The translations under genes were made by a program, and so were the position numbers. A stretch of DNA of 25,401 nt from Burkholderiaceae bacterium (GTDB lineage: Bacteria; Pseudomonadota; Gammaproteobacteria; Burkholderiales; Burkholderiaceae): NCBI GenBank assembly GCA_947461805.1, contig CANHMJ010000005.1, positions 1 to 25,401 on the forward strand. The letters run 5' to 3'. This document shows, one piece after another, positions 14,052 to 22,146 of the stretch (the stretch's first letter is position 1; each line of letters begins with the position of its first letter). The notes beneath the pieces were generated by a model. That model was not told where the DNA came from. It saw nothing but the letters and a program-made list of their open reading frames with translations, and did no database searches.

Positions 14052-15398
14052 ATGTTTACATATACCCCCAATCAATTCAAAGTCATTGTCGAATTTATGC
14101 TCTCCGAGGCCCGCAAATTGGGCGCCTCAGACGCCGCGGTTGAGATTTCTGAGGGTCAAGGCCTCTCGGTGACGGTTCGCAAGGGGGCCGTCGAAACCAT
14201 TGAGCAAAGTCTGGATAAGCAAATCGGCTTGAGTGTGTACCTTGGCCAGCGCCGCGGCAATGCCAGTACCAGCGATTTTTCACCCGATTCCTTGCGTAAA
14301 ACCGTCGAGGCTGCATTTCACATTGCGCGCCATACCGCCGAGGATGATTGCGCTGGCCTGCCCGATTCAGACCTCTTGGAAAAAAAGCCCAAAAATTTAG
14401 ACCTCTTTCATCCGTGGATGATTGAATCAGAGGAGGCAATTGCCTTGGCTCAGCGTGCCGAGGCCGCTGCATTTGCAGTTAGTCCGCAAATTAAGAACAG
14501 CGACGGCGCCTCAGTATCGGCGCACCATGCGCATTTTATGATGGGTACCAGCAACGGCTTTATGGGCGGTTATCCCTATTCGCGGCATTTTATTTCTTGC
14601 GCACCGATTGCGAGTGGCGGTAGAAAAAAATCCGCCATGCAACGCGACGATTGGTATTCCAGTTCACGCATAGCCCAAGACCTAGCAAAACCAGCGGATA
14701 TTGGCCGTTATGCGGCGCAGCGTGCTTTATCCCGCTTAAATGCCAAATCACTCAGCACGCGCCGCTGCCCTGTCATTTTTGAGGCTCCACTCGCTGCAGG
14801 CTTGCTAGGCTCCTTAGTGCAAGCCGTTTCAGGGGGCGCTCTGTACCGCCGCTCGAGTTTCTTACTGGATAGTCTTGGTAAACCAGTATTACCAGCCCAC
14901 ATCAATTTGATTGAGAACCCCCACCTCAAGGGGTTAACGGGCAGTTCGCCATTTGATGAAGAGGGTGTCAAGACCCACGCACGTAGTGTGGTCTCAAAGG
15001 GAATTTTAGAGGGCTACTTTCTATCAAGCTACTCCGCCCGTAAGCTGGGCATGAAAACCACCGGCAATGCAGGGGGATCGCATCACCTGAATCTGAGTAG
15101 CTCCAGAACGCCCAAAGGCGGTTTACCGGCCTTGCTGCGGGAAATGGGCACGGGTTTACTCGTCACCGAGTTAATGGGTCAGGGCGTAAATTACGTCACC
15201 GGCGATTACTCGCGCGGTGCTTTTGGCTACTGGGTCGAAGGCGGGGAGATACAGTACCCCGTTGAAGAAATTACCATTGCCGGAAACTTACGGGACATGT
15301 TGATGAACATTGAACTGATTGGCAATGATGTTTTGGTTCGCGGTACCAAAGAAGTGGGCTCGATCCTGATTGGGTCGATGACCATTGGCGGTAAATAA
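14052..15398 (+). CDS. pmbA: Metalloprotease-related protein PmbA (TldE)
   Basis: 448 residues. PmbA pairs with TldD; the complex degrades unfolded peptides and, in some bacteria, matures microcin B17 or processes CcdA. As expected for PmbA, no HExxxH zinc motif is seen, since that lies in TldD. Landmarks are SVTVRKGAVETIEQS in the N-terminal domain, NSDGASVS in the middle, GSSPFDEEGV, and the C-terminal MGQGVNYVTGDYSRGAFGYW with VRGTKEVGS. tldD is not in the window. GAGG sits too close to the ATG to be a good ribosome-binding site. No membrane segment or signal peptide is present. Confidence 0.94.
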   Translation: MFTYTPNQFKVIVEFMLSEARKLGASDAAVEISEGQGLSVTVRKGAVETIEQSLDKQIGLSVYLGQRRGNASTSDFSPDSLRKTVEAAFHIARHTAEDDCAGLPDSDLLEKKPKNLDLFHPWMIESEEAIALAQRAEAAAFAVSPQIKNSDGASVSAHHAHFMMGTSNGFMGGYPYSRHFISCAPIASGGRKKSAMQRDDWYSSSRIAQDLAKPADIGRYAAQRALSRLNAKSLSTRRCPVIFEAPLAAGLLGSLVQAVSGGALYRRSSFLLDSLGKPVLPAHINLIENPHLKGLTGSSPFDEEGVKTHARSVVSKGILEGYFLSSYSARKLGMKTTGNAGGSHHLNLSSSRTPKGGLPALLREMGTGLLVTELMGQGVNYVTGDYSRGAFGYWVEGGEIQYPVEEITIAGNLRDMLMNIELIGNDVLVRGTKEVGSILIGSMTIGGK

Positions 15399-15413
15399 GA
15401 TCACTTCGCTTTA

Positions 15414-15429
15414 GTTAATCCGTTAATCC
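15414..15429. repeat. Tandem 8-base direct repeat before the TRAP gene
   Basis: GTTAATCC occurs twice head to tail (15414-15421, 15422-15429) in the 55-base gap upstream of the binding-protein gene. Such a repeat could be a regulator half-site pair. It is short and could be chance. Confidence 0.25.
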
Positions 15430-15453
15430 ATCACAGGCACTGAAGGGACCATC

Positions 15454-16542
15454 ATGGAACGCAGATCATTCTTAAAAAAAGCAACGATTGCAACGGGCGT
15501 GGGCGGCGTCAGTTTAGCGGCGCCAGCCATTGCTCAGTCACAGCCTACTCTCAATTGGCGGCTTGTCTCGAGTTTTCCGAAGTCGCTAGATAATTTGTAT
15601 GGCACGTCCGAGATTTTTGCAAATCTACTTCGCAAAGCAACCGATGGAAAGTTCAACATCAAAGTATTTGCTGCCGGTGAAATCGTCCCACCCTTGCAAG
15701 TACAGGATGCGGTACAAAATGGCACGGTCGAGGTAGGCCATACTGCGGGATATTATTCCTTAGGGAAAGACAGCGCCTTTATATTTGATACTGCCGCCCC
15801 CTTTGGTTTGACTGCGCGTCAGCAAAATGCGTGGATGCTGCATGGCAATGGCATGAAGTTAATGCGCGAGCTCTATGCTTCCTACAATATTGTTAACTTC
15901 ATGGGCGGCCAAACTGGAACCCAAATGGGCGGTTGGTTTCGGAAAGAAATTAAAACGGTCGCCGATCTAAAGGGCCTGAAGTTTCGGATTGCCGGGTTTG
16001 CTGGCAACATTCTCTCTAAAATGGGAGTTGTTCCGCAACAGCTGCCTGCTGGAGAGATTTACTCCGCCTTAGAAAAAGGCACCATCGACGCCGCCGAATT
16101 TGTTGGTCCCTACGATGACGAAAAACTCGGACTAGCTAAGGTTGCCAAAAACTACTACTACCCTGCGTGGTGGGAGGGTGGTGCATCACTGTCTTTTCTG
16201 GTGAATAAAAAGAAGTGGGACGAACTGCCTCCTGCATATCAAGCTGCGTGGGAGGGTGCCTGTTTTCAGGCGCACACCGAGATGTGTGCAAAGTACGACG
16301 CCCTAAATCCCCCAGCACTGCAGCGTTTACTGCAAAACGGCGCAGTATTACGCAAGTTCAGTACGCAAATACTCGATGCCTGTTTTACAGCAACGCAAGA
16401 AGCGTACGCCGAGGAGTCTGCAAAAAATCCCCGCTTCAAAGCCATTTATGAGGATTATCGGCGCTTTCGTAATATGGAAGCGCAGTGGTTTAATGTGGCC
16501 GAACAGGCATTTGCGCAATACAGCTTCAATAAAAAACTGTAG
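15454..16542 (+). CDS. TRAP transporter solute-binding protein (DctP/TakP type)
   Basis: 362 residues, periplasmic. The N-terminus has a twin-arginine signal (RRSFLKK, 3-9) with a probable AIA cleavage site after residue 27. The mature protein follows the TakP group: SSFPKSLDNLYG, VGHTAGYY, GGQTGTQMGGWFRKEI (151-166), KFRIAGFAG with Arg178, VPQQLPAGEIY and FVGPYDDEKLG. Members bind 2-oxo acids or related carboxylates through a cation, by analogy with Rhodobacter TakP. In place of the Glu-Trp pair I recall at that site, the sequence has Glu215-Phe216. No DctQ/DctM permease genes are adjacent, so its transporter is elsewhere or shared. GAAGGGA lies 5 bases before the ATG. Confidence 0.9.
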   Translation: MERRSFLKKATIATGVGGVSLAAPAIAQSQPTLNWRLVSSFPKSLDNLYGTSEIFANLLRKATDGKFNIKVFAAGEIVPPLQVQDAVQNGTVEVGHTAGYYSLGKDSAFIFDTAAPFGLTARQQNAWMLHGNGMKLMRELYASYNIVNFMGGQTGTQMGGWFRKEIKTVADLKGLKFRIAGFAGNILSKMGVVPQQLPAGEIYSALEKGTIDAAEFVGPYDDEKLGLAKVAKNYYYPAWWEGGASLSFLVNKKKWDELPPAYQAAWEGACFQAHTEMCAKYDALNPPALQRLLQNGAVLRKFSTQILDACFTATQEAYAEESAKNPRFKAIYEDYRRFRNMEAQWFNVAEQAFAQYSFNKKL

Positions 16543-16562
16543 TAATCAAGCGCAATACGATC

Positions 16563-17057
16563 TCAGTTTGACTTACGTTCCAAGGTAACAAAGTCAAAAT
16601 GAATGTCACCCTCGTGTGCGGGGGTGCGCTCTAGTTCACGCCATTGTTCTGGGTGGGGTACGGTAAAAAATGTGTCCCCACCGTCAACTGCAATATCAAT
16701 TTCGGTAATGTAGAGGCGGTCGGCTAAATCAAAGGCCTGGGTAAAGAGTTGCTCTCCACCGATCACAAAGACCCGCTCAAGATCGCTCAAGCGCTGCAGC
16801 GCATCATCTAAGGAGCTAGCCACTTCTGCGCCAGTGAGCTGCAGGTCCGGATTGCGGCTCACCACAATATTGCGCCTTCCAGGCAAAGGTCGTCCAATTG
16901 ATTCCCAAGTCTTGCGACCCATGATGACGGGATAGCCCATCGTGACGCGCTTAAAGAATTGCAGGTCAGCAGATATTTTCCAGGGCATTTGATTATCGCG
17001 GCCGATAACGTGGTTACGGGCGCGGGCCACAATCATCGAGATAGCAGGTTGAGTCAT
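16563..17057 (-). CDS. folA: Dihydrofolate reductase
   Basis: 164 residues from the ATG at 17057. DHFR regenerates tetrahydrofolate from the dihydrofolate made by ThyA, using NADPH. AISMIVARARNHVIG opens the fold. MPWKISADLQFFKR (24-37) contains Trp26 and the catalytic Asp31 (E. coli Asp27). MGRKTWESIGRPLPGR (46-61) is the NADPH segment, and VFVIGGEQLF is the second glycine motif. A frame extending back to 17108 adds 17 non-conserved residues inside thyA and is rejected. It is 14 bases downstream of thyA. Its end is 20 bases from the convergent TRAP gene, with no hairpin between them. Confidence 0.96.
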   Translation of the reverse strand: MTQPAISMIVARARNHVIGRDNQMPWKISADLQFFKRVTMGYPVIMGRKTWESIGRPLPGRRNIVVSRNPDLQLTGAEVASSLDDALQRLSDLERVFVIGGEQLFTQAFDLADRLYITEIDIAVDGGDTFFTVPHPEQWRELERTPAHEGDIHFDFVTLERKSN

Positions 17058-17071
17058 AGTAATTGCATCAA

Positions 17072-17866
17072 TCAAATAGCAACGGGCGCTTTGATGTGGG
17101 GATGGCATTCATAACCCACAATTGCAAAGTCGTCAAACGCATAATCAAACAGTGAGGCAGGCTTACGTTCGATCACGAGCTGCGGAAGGGCAAAAGGCTT
17201 ACGCGAGAGCTGCAACTCTACTTGCTCGAGGTGATTGTTATACAGATGGCAATCGCCCCCCGTCCAAATAAACTCACCCGGCTCTAAGTCACACTGCTGC
17301 GCAATCATGTGCGTCAAAAGGGCGTAGCTTGCGATGTTGAACGGCACTCCTAGAAAGATATCGGCACTGCGTTGATACAGTTGGCAAGATAATTTCCCAT
17401 CGGCAACATAGAACTGGAAAAAAGCATGGCATGGCGCGAGTGCCATACGCGGAATATCAGCCACATTCCATGCTGAGACAATCAGTCGGCGGGAGTCAGG
17501 ATTAGTTTTGATGCTGTTAACGACTTCACTGATTTGATCGATGTGCTGGCCGTTAGGCGCGGGCCATGAGCGCCATTGGTAGCCGTAAACGGGGCCTAAT
17601 TCGCCATCAGACGCTGCCCATTCATTCCAAATCGAAACGCCACGCTCTTTTAACCAATCATTATTCGTGCTGCCATTGAGAAACCACAGTAATTCATAGA
17701 TGATGGATTTGAGGTGCAACTTTTTCGTCGTCACCATGGGGAAGCCATCGGCCAGATTAAAGCGCATTTGATACCCAAAAACCGAGAGGGTGCCGGTGCC
17801 GGTCCGATCGGATTTTTTAACGCCCTGGCTTAGGACGTGCTGCATAAGTTCGTGGTATTGATGCAT
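17072..17866 (-). CDS. thyA: Thymidylate synthase
   Basis: 264 residues, the same length as the E. coli enzyme. It converts dUMP to dTMP with methylene-tetrahydrofolate. Conserved sites: Arg21 in SDRTGTGT, RRLIVSAWNVAD (126-137), the nucleophile Cys146 in LAPCHAFFQFYV, and QRSADIFLGVPFNIASYALL. It is the classical flavin-independent enzyme, so it yields dihydrofolate, matching folA just downstream. No strong ribosome-binding site is seen before the ATG. It lies 48 bases after the ferredoxin-NADP reductase gene on the same strand. Confidence 0.97.
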   Translation of the reverse strand: MHQYHELMQHVLSQGVKKSDRTGTGTLSVFGYQMRFNLADGFPMVTTKKLHLKSIIYELLWFLNGSTNNDWLKERGVSIWNEWAASDGELGPVYGYQWRSWPAPNGQHIDQISEVVNSIKTNPDSRRLIVSAWNVADIPRMALAPCHAFFQFYVADGKLSCQLYQRSADIFLGVPFNIASYALLTHMIAQQCDLEPGEFIWTGGDCHLYNNHLEQVELQLSRKPFALPQLVIERKPASLFDYAFDDFAIVGYECHPHIKAPVAI

Positions 17867-17914
17867 TCGTTTTTGTATTCGATCAAATGGGAATAGGTAG
17901 AGATTAACCCAATA

Positions 17915-18949
17915 TTACGCAGGCTTCTGCAGGCCAAGTAATTGATGCAATTTGGGGGAGGTGGTGGTGTATTGCAACTGTACTGGCCGATCTGGAAAAA
18001 TCGCCTCGGCGGCCGCAAAAGCCGCCAATGCAGCCTCATGAAAGCCCGATAGAATCAGTTTTTTCTTGCCGGCATAGGTGTTGATATCACCGACTGCAAA
18101 AATCCCTGGAATACTGCTTTCAAAGCGGGCGGTATCCACCGCAATTTGCTTGCGGGTGAGCGCCAGGCCCCAATCGGCAATCGGCCCTAATTTGGGGGAA
18201 AGGCCAAAAAAGACAAACAACGCATCCAGCGGGATGGTTTGGCTATGGCCATCTATATCCTCGACTTCAAGTGCGCTTAGCTGACCATCTTGACTGGTGT
18301 AGCCAGTCGCTTGCCCAACGCAAAGGGTGATTTTTCCAGCAGCACATAGATCATGAAACCGATCGAGAATGTCTTTTTCCGCCTTAAATTCATTGCGGCG
18401 GTGTACTAAGGTGACGTGCTTGGCAGTGGACGCAAAATGAATCGCCCATGCCAAAGCGGTCTCATCGCCGCCGCAAATGACGAGGGTGCGCTGATTAAAT
18501 TGCTCGGGCTCTTCAAGGTGATAGAAGAGCTGCTTGTTTTCAAAATCAGCGATGCCATCGAGCGCTAACTTACGCGCTTGAAACGCCCCCACGCCAGCCG
18601 CAATAAAAATGAGTTTGCTGATGAACGATTGGCCTGCAGTGGTATGAATAAAAAAACGCGAATCCTGCTCTTGCCGTAACTCCATCACCGCTTGACCTAG
18701 GTGCATCGGCGGATTAAAGGGGGCAATCTGCCGCAGGAGGTTATGGGTTAACTCGCGACCGGTGCAAACGGGTATGCCTGGAATATCATAAATGGGCTTA
18801 TTGGGGTAGAGTGCCATGCACTGGCCGCCTGCTTCAGGTAATGCATCAATGATGTGCGCCTGAATTTCAAGCAAACCCAACTCAAAGGCTTGAAACAAAC
18901 CGACTGGGCCCGCACCAATAATGAGGGCATCGGTTTCAATTGCCTGCAC
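17915..18949 (-). CDS. Ferredoxin--NADP(+) reductase, thioredoxin-reductase-like type
   Basis: 344 residues. Two dinucleotide folds: the FAD motif IIGAGPVGLF near residue 10 and the NADPH motif LVICGGDETALAWA in the middle. The chain lacks the redox CxxC of thioredoxin reductase. GGQCMALYPNKPIYDIPG and the later GIFAVGDINTYAGKKKLI match the YumC/TrxR-like ferredoxin (flavodoxin) NADP reductases. Its start is GTG, supported by GGAG 7 bases upstream and by the family N-terminus. The gene lies 41 bases downstream of a ferredoxin gene, its likely electron partner. It moves electrons between NADPH and ferredoxin in the cytosol. Confidence 0.88.
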   Translation of the reverse strand: MQAIETDALIIGAGPVGLFQAFELGLLEIQAHIIDALPEAGGQCMALYPNKPIYDIPGIPVCTGRELTHNLLRQIAPFNPPMHLGQAVMELRQEQDSRFFIHTTAGQSFISKLIFIAAGVGAFQARKLALDGIADFENKQLFYHLEEPEQFNQRTLVICGGDETALAWAIHFASTAKHVTLVHRRNEFKAEKDILDRFHDLCAAGKITLCVGQATGYTSQDGQLSALEVEDIDGHSQTIPLDALFVFFGLSPKLGPIADWGLALTRKQIAVDTARFESSIPGIFAVGDINTYAGKKKLILSGFHEAALAAFAAAEAIFPDRPVQLQYTTTSPKLHQLLGLQKPA

Positions 18950-18990
18950 AGCAACTCCATTTGGATTGAATGCAATCCATTAGACTCGCT

Positions 18991-19314
18991 TTACTTGGCG
19001 AGTTGATCTAGTTTTGCGGTAACGTCTTTCCATTCGTCTGCATCGGGAAGAGCACCCTTGGATTTGGTAATCGATGGCCAGCCCTGAGCAAGATCTAAAT
19101 TCATTTTGATGAATGCTTGCTGATCACCGGGAACATCATCCTCCGCATAAATCGCATTGACTGGACATTCCGGAACGCATACAGCGCAATCGATGCACTC
19201 ATCGGGGTCAATCACTAAAAAGTTTGGTCCTTCGCGAAAGCAGTCAACCGGGCAGACATCAACGCAGTCGGTATATTTGCAGCGAATGCAGGCTTCAGTA
19301 ACAACGTAGGTCAT
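18991..19314 (-). CDS. fdxA: Seven-iron ferredoxin FdxA
   Basis: 107 residues from the ATG at 19314, typical for the FdxA group. The first cluster motif has Cys9, Cys12, Cys17, Cys21-Pro, with the extra Cys25. The second has Cys40, Cys43, Cys46 and Cys50-Pro. This pattern fits a [3Fe-4S]/[4Fe-4S] ferredoxin. The C-terminal extension with MNLDLAQGWPSI is characteristic. A frame open to 19482 would add 56 residues without family match and is rejected. No strong ribosome-binding site is visible. A candidate promoter lies about 80 bases upstream. The reductase gene follows directly. Confidence 0.94.
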   Translation of the reverse strand: MTYVVTEACIRCKYTDCVDVCPVDCFREGPNFLVIDPDECIDCAVCVPECPVNAIYAEDDVPGDQQAFIKMNLDLAQGWPSITKSKGALPDADEWKDVTAKLDQLAK

Positions 19315-19396
19315 GGCATTTAACGAGTTGGATAGCGAAAAGGACCAGAAGCGAGCGCCCCAAGGGGGGGTGGCAAAGCAACCAGCGTACAAGCTT

Positions 19397-19424
19397 ATTT
19401 TAGCCGAATTGCCTCTATTTCCAA
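19397..19424 (-). promoter_or_regulatory. Candidate sigma70 promoter for fdxA
   Basis: Read on the minus strand, TTGGAA (19424-19419) and TAAAAT (19402-19397) are separated by 16 bases. Transcription would start near 19390, giving a leader of about 75 bases. It could drive fdxA, the reductase gene, thyA and folA. Confidence 0.42.
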
Positions 19425-19459
19425 GAAAGCCGTAATTGGCTTGGTGTAAAGTGCCAAGG

Positions 19460-20452
19460 ATGAATACGACTACCAAACCCAAAATCCTTGTCTCCAGAGC
19501 TATTTTCCCTGAGGCCCTCGCTGAACTAGAGCAATCCTTTGATGTTGTCTCTAATCAGGCAGATGTCGTTATGACGCCGGAAGTACTTGCCTCCCAGCTG
19601 GCTGGGGTTTCTGCTGCATTGGTAACGGGCAGCGAGCGAATTGATGCCAAAGCCCTGGCGCAGGCCAAAGGCTTGAAGATTATTGCCAATATTTCAGTGG
19701 GCTATAACAATTTTGATGTACCTGCGATGACAGCTGCTGGAGTGATGGCAACAAATACCCCTGATGTGCTCACGGATACAACCGCAGACTTTGGCTTTGC
19801 CTTGCTGATGGCAACTGCCCGTCGCGTGACGGAGTCCGAGCGCTGGATTCGGGACGGCAATTGGAATCAGTGGTCAATTATCACCAACCCCTTGGGTATG
19901 GATATCCACCACACTACGCTTGGCATTATTGGCATGGGCCGTATCGGCCAAGGCATTGCGAAGCGCGCCCTAGGGTTTGGTATGAATGTGATTTATCACA
20001 ATCGCAGTCGCTTGCCAGAGGCGGATGAAAAAGCCTGCCAAGCACGCTATGTCGATAAAGAAACCCTGCTCAAAGAAGCCGATCACGTTATTTTGGTGCT
20101 GCCCTATTCGGCCGAGAGTCACCATACGATTGGCGCCAAGGAAATTGCACTCATGAAGCCCGCCGCCACCTTGGTGAATATTGCCCGCGGCGGAATTGTG
20201 GATGATGTGGCTCTGGCCGCAGCACTCAAAGCCAAAACCATCTTTGCAGCTGGCCTGGATGTATTTGAGGGCGAGCCCAAAGTGCATCCGGATTTATTGG
20301 CCTGCTCGAATGTCGTGCTGGCACCCCATATCGCAAGTGCAAGCGAAAAAACCCGTAGGGCCATGATTGCGCTTGCTGTTCGCAACGTTCGGGCAGCATT
20401 GGCTGGTGATAAACCGCCAAGCCTAATTAATGCAGAGGTTCTTGCGAAGTAA
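19460..20452 (+). CDS. D-2-hydroxyacid dehydrogenase (glyoxylate/hydroxypyruvate reductase type)
   Basis: 330 residues. The catalytic triad is present: Arg243 in NIARGGIVDD, Glu272 in DVFEGEP, and His290 in LAPHIASA. The Rossmann motif is GIIGMGRIGQGIA (G158-x-G160-x-x-G163). After the second strand the sequence is NRSRL, without an acid, which suggests NADPH preference. The N-terminal substrate domain has ISVGYNNFD. Likely substrates are glyoxylate and hydroxypyruvate, as in D-glycerate dehydrogenases of photorespiratory or glycerate pathways. ATG at 19460 is preferred because the family begins close to KPKILVSR; a GTG at 19451 is possible. It diverges from fdxA. Confidence 0.9.
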   Translation: MNTTTKPKILVSRAIFPEALAELEQSFDVVSNQADVVMTPEVLASQLAGVSAALVTGSERIDAKALAQAKGLKIIANISVGYNNFDVPAMTAAGVMATNTPDVLTDTTADFGFALLMATARRVTESERWIRDGNWNQWSIITNPLGMDIHHTTLGIIGMGRIGQGIAKRALGFGMNVIYHNRSRLPEADEKACQARYVDKETLLKEADHVILVLPYSAESHHTIGAKEIALMKPAATLVNIARGGIVDDVALAAALKAKTIFAAGLDVFEGEPKVHPDLLACSNVVLAPHIASASEKTRRAMIALAVRNVRAALAGDKPPSLINAEVLAK

Positions 20453-20462
20453 ATCGAGGCTG

Positions 20463-20483
20463 TTGCTAGTAAAGCAGTAGCAA
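20463..20483. terminator. Hairpin between convergent genes, terminator uncertain
   Basis: TTGCTA (20463-20468) and TAGCAA (20478-20483) form a 6-base stem with a 9-base loop in the 38-base gap between two converging genes. Neither side has a T run, so it is at best a weak or rho-assisted end. Confidence 0.28.
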
Positions 20484-20490
20484 GGCTAAC

Positions 20491-20784
20491 TTAATCGGTT
20501 TCGATTTCGTCGGGTAATTCGCGCAGAGCGAGTTCAATGCCGCCAAACGTATCTGCCACCCAGTTGTAGACTTTGCAGGCAATCCAAAGTAAGCCAAAGC
20601 CAAGCAGGGCATTGAGAATTAAAGCCGATACGACGGTAAATCCCGGAATGGACCCGTCGCGCACAAATGCCACAAACAAGGCCAATAAAACGATCGGAAC
20701 CGAGAAGCAAAGGTAAACCAAAACCAAGGTTTTGGCGGTATGCAGGGGGTCTAAATAGACAATTTCTTTTTTCGTGAATTTCAT
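20491..20784 (-). CDS. Small two-helix membrane protein, function unknown
   Basis: 97 residues from the ATG at 20784. Two hydrophobic segments (about 19-41 and 49-70) follow a basic, cytosolic-looking N-terminus (MKFTKKEIVY). KVYNWVADTFGGIELAL (71-87) forms an amphipathic stretch after the second helix and an acidic tail follows. A conserved YN-x-x-A-x-x-x-GGIE pattern is shared with small bacterial membrane proteins of unknown role such as DUF3566; the match is from memory and weak. The gene is 13 bases downstream of moeA, so it is probably in the molybdenum-cofactor operon. A longer frame overlapping moeA is less likely. Confidence 0.65.
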   Translation of the reverse strand: MKFTKKEIVYLDPLHTAKTLVLVYLCFSVPIVLLALFVAFVRDGSIPGFTVVSALILNALLGFGLLWIACKVYNWVADTFGGIELALRELPDEIETD

Positions 20785-20797
20785 AATTGCTGCAATC

Positions 20798-22123
20798 TTA
20801 AAGCAGTCCCTCAAAAAGCACCACATTTACTAATTCGCCTGCCGCAATATTGCCTTGATCGTGGCCCAAAACAATGAAGCAGTTGGCCTCACTCATCGAG
20901 CGCAAAATTCCTGCGCCTTGGCTGCCGGTTAGCCGAACCTGCGCCCTGCCATCAAGACCGATTTCTAAAATTCCCCGTTGGTATTCGGTCCTACCGGGCT
21001 TTTTACGGATGGCTGCCGATGCGACTGCCTGAGTCAGCGGCGGTCTGAGATGCGTTGCGCCACTGAGCTGCAGCAGCGCAGATTGAACAAATTGATAGAA
21101 GGTCACCATGACCGCAACGGGATTGCCCGGCAAACCAAAAAATAGGGTACTACGCGGGGAATCTTGATTGGGAGTCGGTTTGAGGGTGCCAAACGCCATT
21201 GGTCGCCCGGGACGCATGGCAATTTTCCAAAAGCCAATGTCCCCTAATTCCTGCATCACTTGCTTGGTGAAGTCGGCTTCGCCAACGGAAACGCCTCCCG
21301 AGGAAATGATGACATCCGCTGTTGCAGCAGCCTGCAAAAAGGCAGTCTTTAACGCAACCGGATCGTCTTGAATGATCCCGCAATCCAGTACTTCGAGGTC
21401 CAGCCGATTAAGCAGACCCATTAGGCTATAGCGATTGCTATCGTAAATGCTACCTGAGTCCAATGGTGCTCCCAGCGGGCGCAACTCATTACCCGATGAG
21501 AGGATGGCCACCCGTAATTTACGTTTTACCGTCAGCGTGTTGATGCCGAGCGATGCGGCTAAACCCAAGTCCGACGGTCGTAGAATGCGTCCCGCTGCAA
21601 TGGCCACAGAGCCTTGTGCTAAATCTTCACCGCGCAAGCGGCGATTCTCCCCACTCGAAACTACAGTCGACTCAAATTGAATGCGCTCAAGGCCATCGGC
21701 TTCGATGGGTAGTTTCTGCGTCATTTCCTGGGGTATCACGGTATCGCATTGCGTGGGCATCAATGCCCCCGTCATGATCTTGAGGCATTGGCCTGCTGCG
21801 AGGGAGCCAGTAAATGGGGTGCCAGCAAAAACGGTGCCCACGACCATCAGTTGAGTAAGGGGCGCGCTACCGAGTTCTGCTCCCCGAAAGGCAAAGCCAT
21901 CCATCGCTGAATTGTCAGCAGCGGGAACATCAATCGGTGATAACACGTCGCTAGCCAAAATACGATTGAGGCCTTGATCGAGCGCAACCGATTGGGTCTC
22001 GGCGACTGCGCCAGAGTCGAGCAATTGATCAACGAGATTGGAGATGGCCGCGCGGGTTTCTTCAACCGTGAGTCCGGTATTGATTAAATGGGGTGCATTG
22101 GGTGAGAGGGGTAAGGAGCGCAT
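20798..22123 (-). CDS. moeA: Molybdopterin molybdenumtransferase MoeA
   Basis: 441 residues. MoeA inserts molybdate into adenylylated molybdopterin made by MogA. NSAMDGFAFR (71-80) is the domain-I signature. MTGALMPTQCDTVIPQE, SSGGVSVGEADF and the later GLPGNPVAVM are the expected motifs of the MPT-binding domain III. The C-terminal domain IV closes the chain. AGGA is 9 bases before the ATG. The gap to the upstream mobA is 23 bases, which supports one operon. Confidence 0.95.
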   Translation of the reverse strand: MRSLPLSPNAPHLINTGLTVEETRAAISNLVDQLLDSGAVAETQSVALDQGLNRILASDVLSPIDVPAADNSAMDGFAFRGAELGSAPLTQLMVVGTVFAGTPFTGSLAAGQCLKIMTGALMPTQCDTVIPQEMTQKLPIEADGLERIQFESTVVSSGENRRLRGEDLAQGSVAIAAGRILRPSDLGLAASLGINTLTVKRKLRVAILSSGNELRPLGAPLDSGSIYDSNRYSLMGLLNRLDLEVLDCGIIQDDPVALKTAFLQAAATADVIISSGGVSVGEADFTKQVMQELGDIGFWKIAMRPGRPMAFGTLKPTPNQDSPRSTLFFGLPGNPVAVMVTFYQFVQSALLQLSGATHLRPPLTQAVASAAIRKKPGRTEYQRGILEIGLDGRAQVRLTGSQGAGILRSMSEANCFIVLGHDQGNIAAGELVNVVLFEGLL

Positions 22124-22146
22124 CGTGGGTAATCCTAAAATGGAGT

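Noticed and set aside
17058..17108. N-terminal extension of dihydrofolate reductase into thyA
   Set aside because: DHFR begins just before AISMIVARA; the 17 extra residues are encoded inside the thyA 3' end.
19366..19378. G-rich run near CCCC AA GGGG in the fdxA upstream region as a terminator
   Set aside because: It has a 2-base loop and no T run, and lies between two divergent gene starts where a terminator has no role.
18991..19482. Extended 163-residue version of the ferredoxin
   Set aside because: The first 56 residues have no family similarity and would cover the promoter region and the start of the divergent dehydrogenase; FdxA normally begins M-T-Y-V-V.
20785..20826. Extension of the 97-residue membrane protein into moeA
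   Set aside because: It would overlap moeA by 29 bases, and the basic start MKFTKKEIVY is a more natural N-terminus for a two-helix protein.
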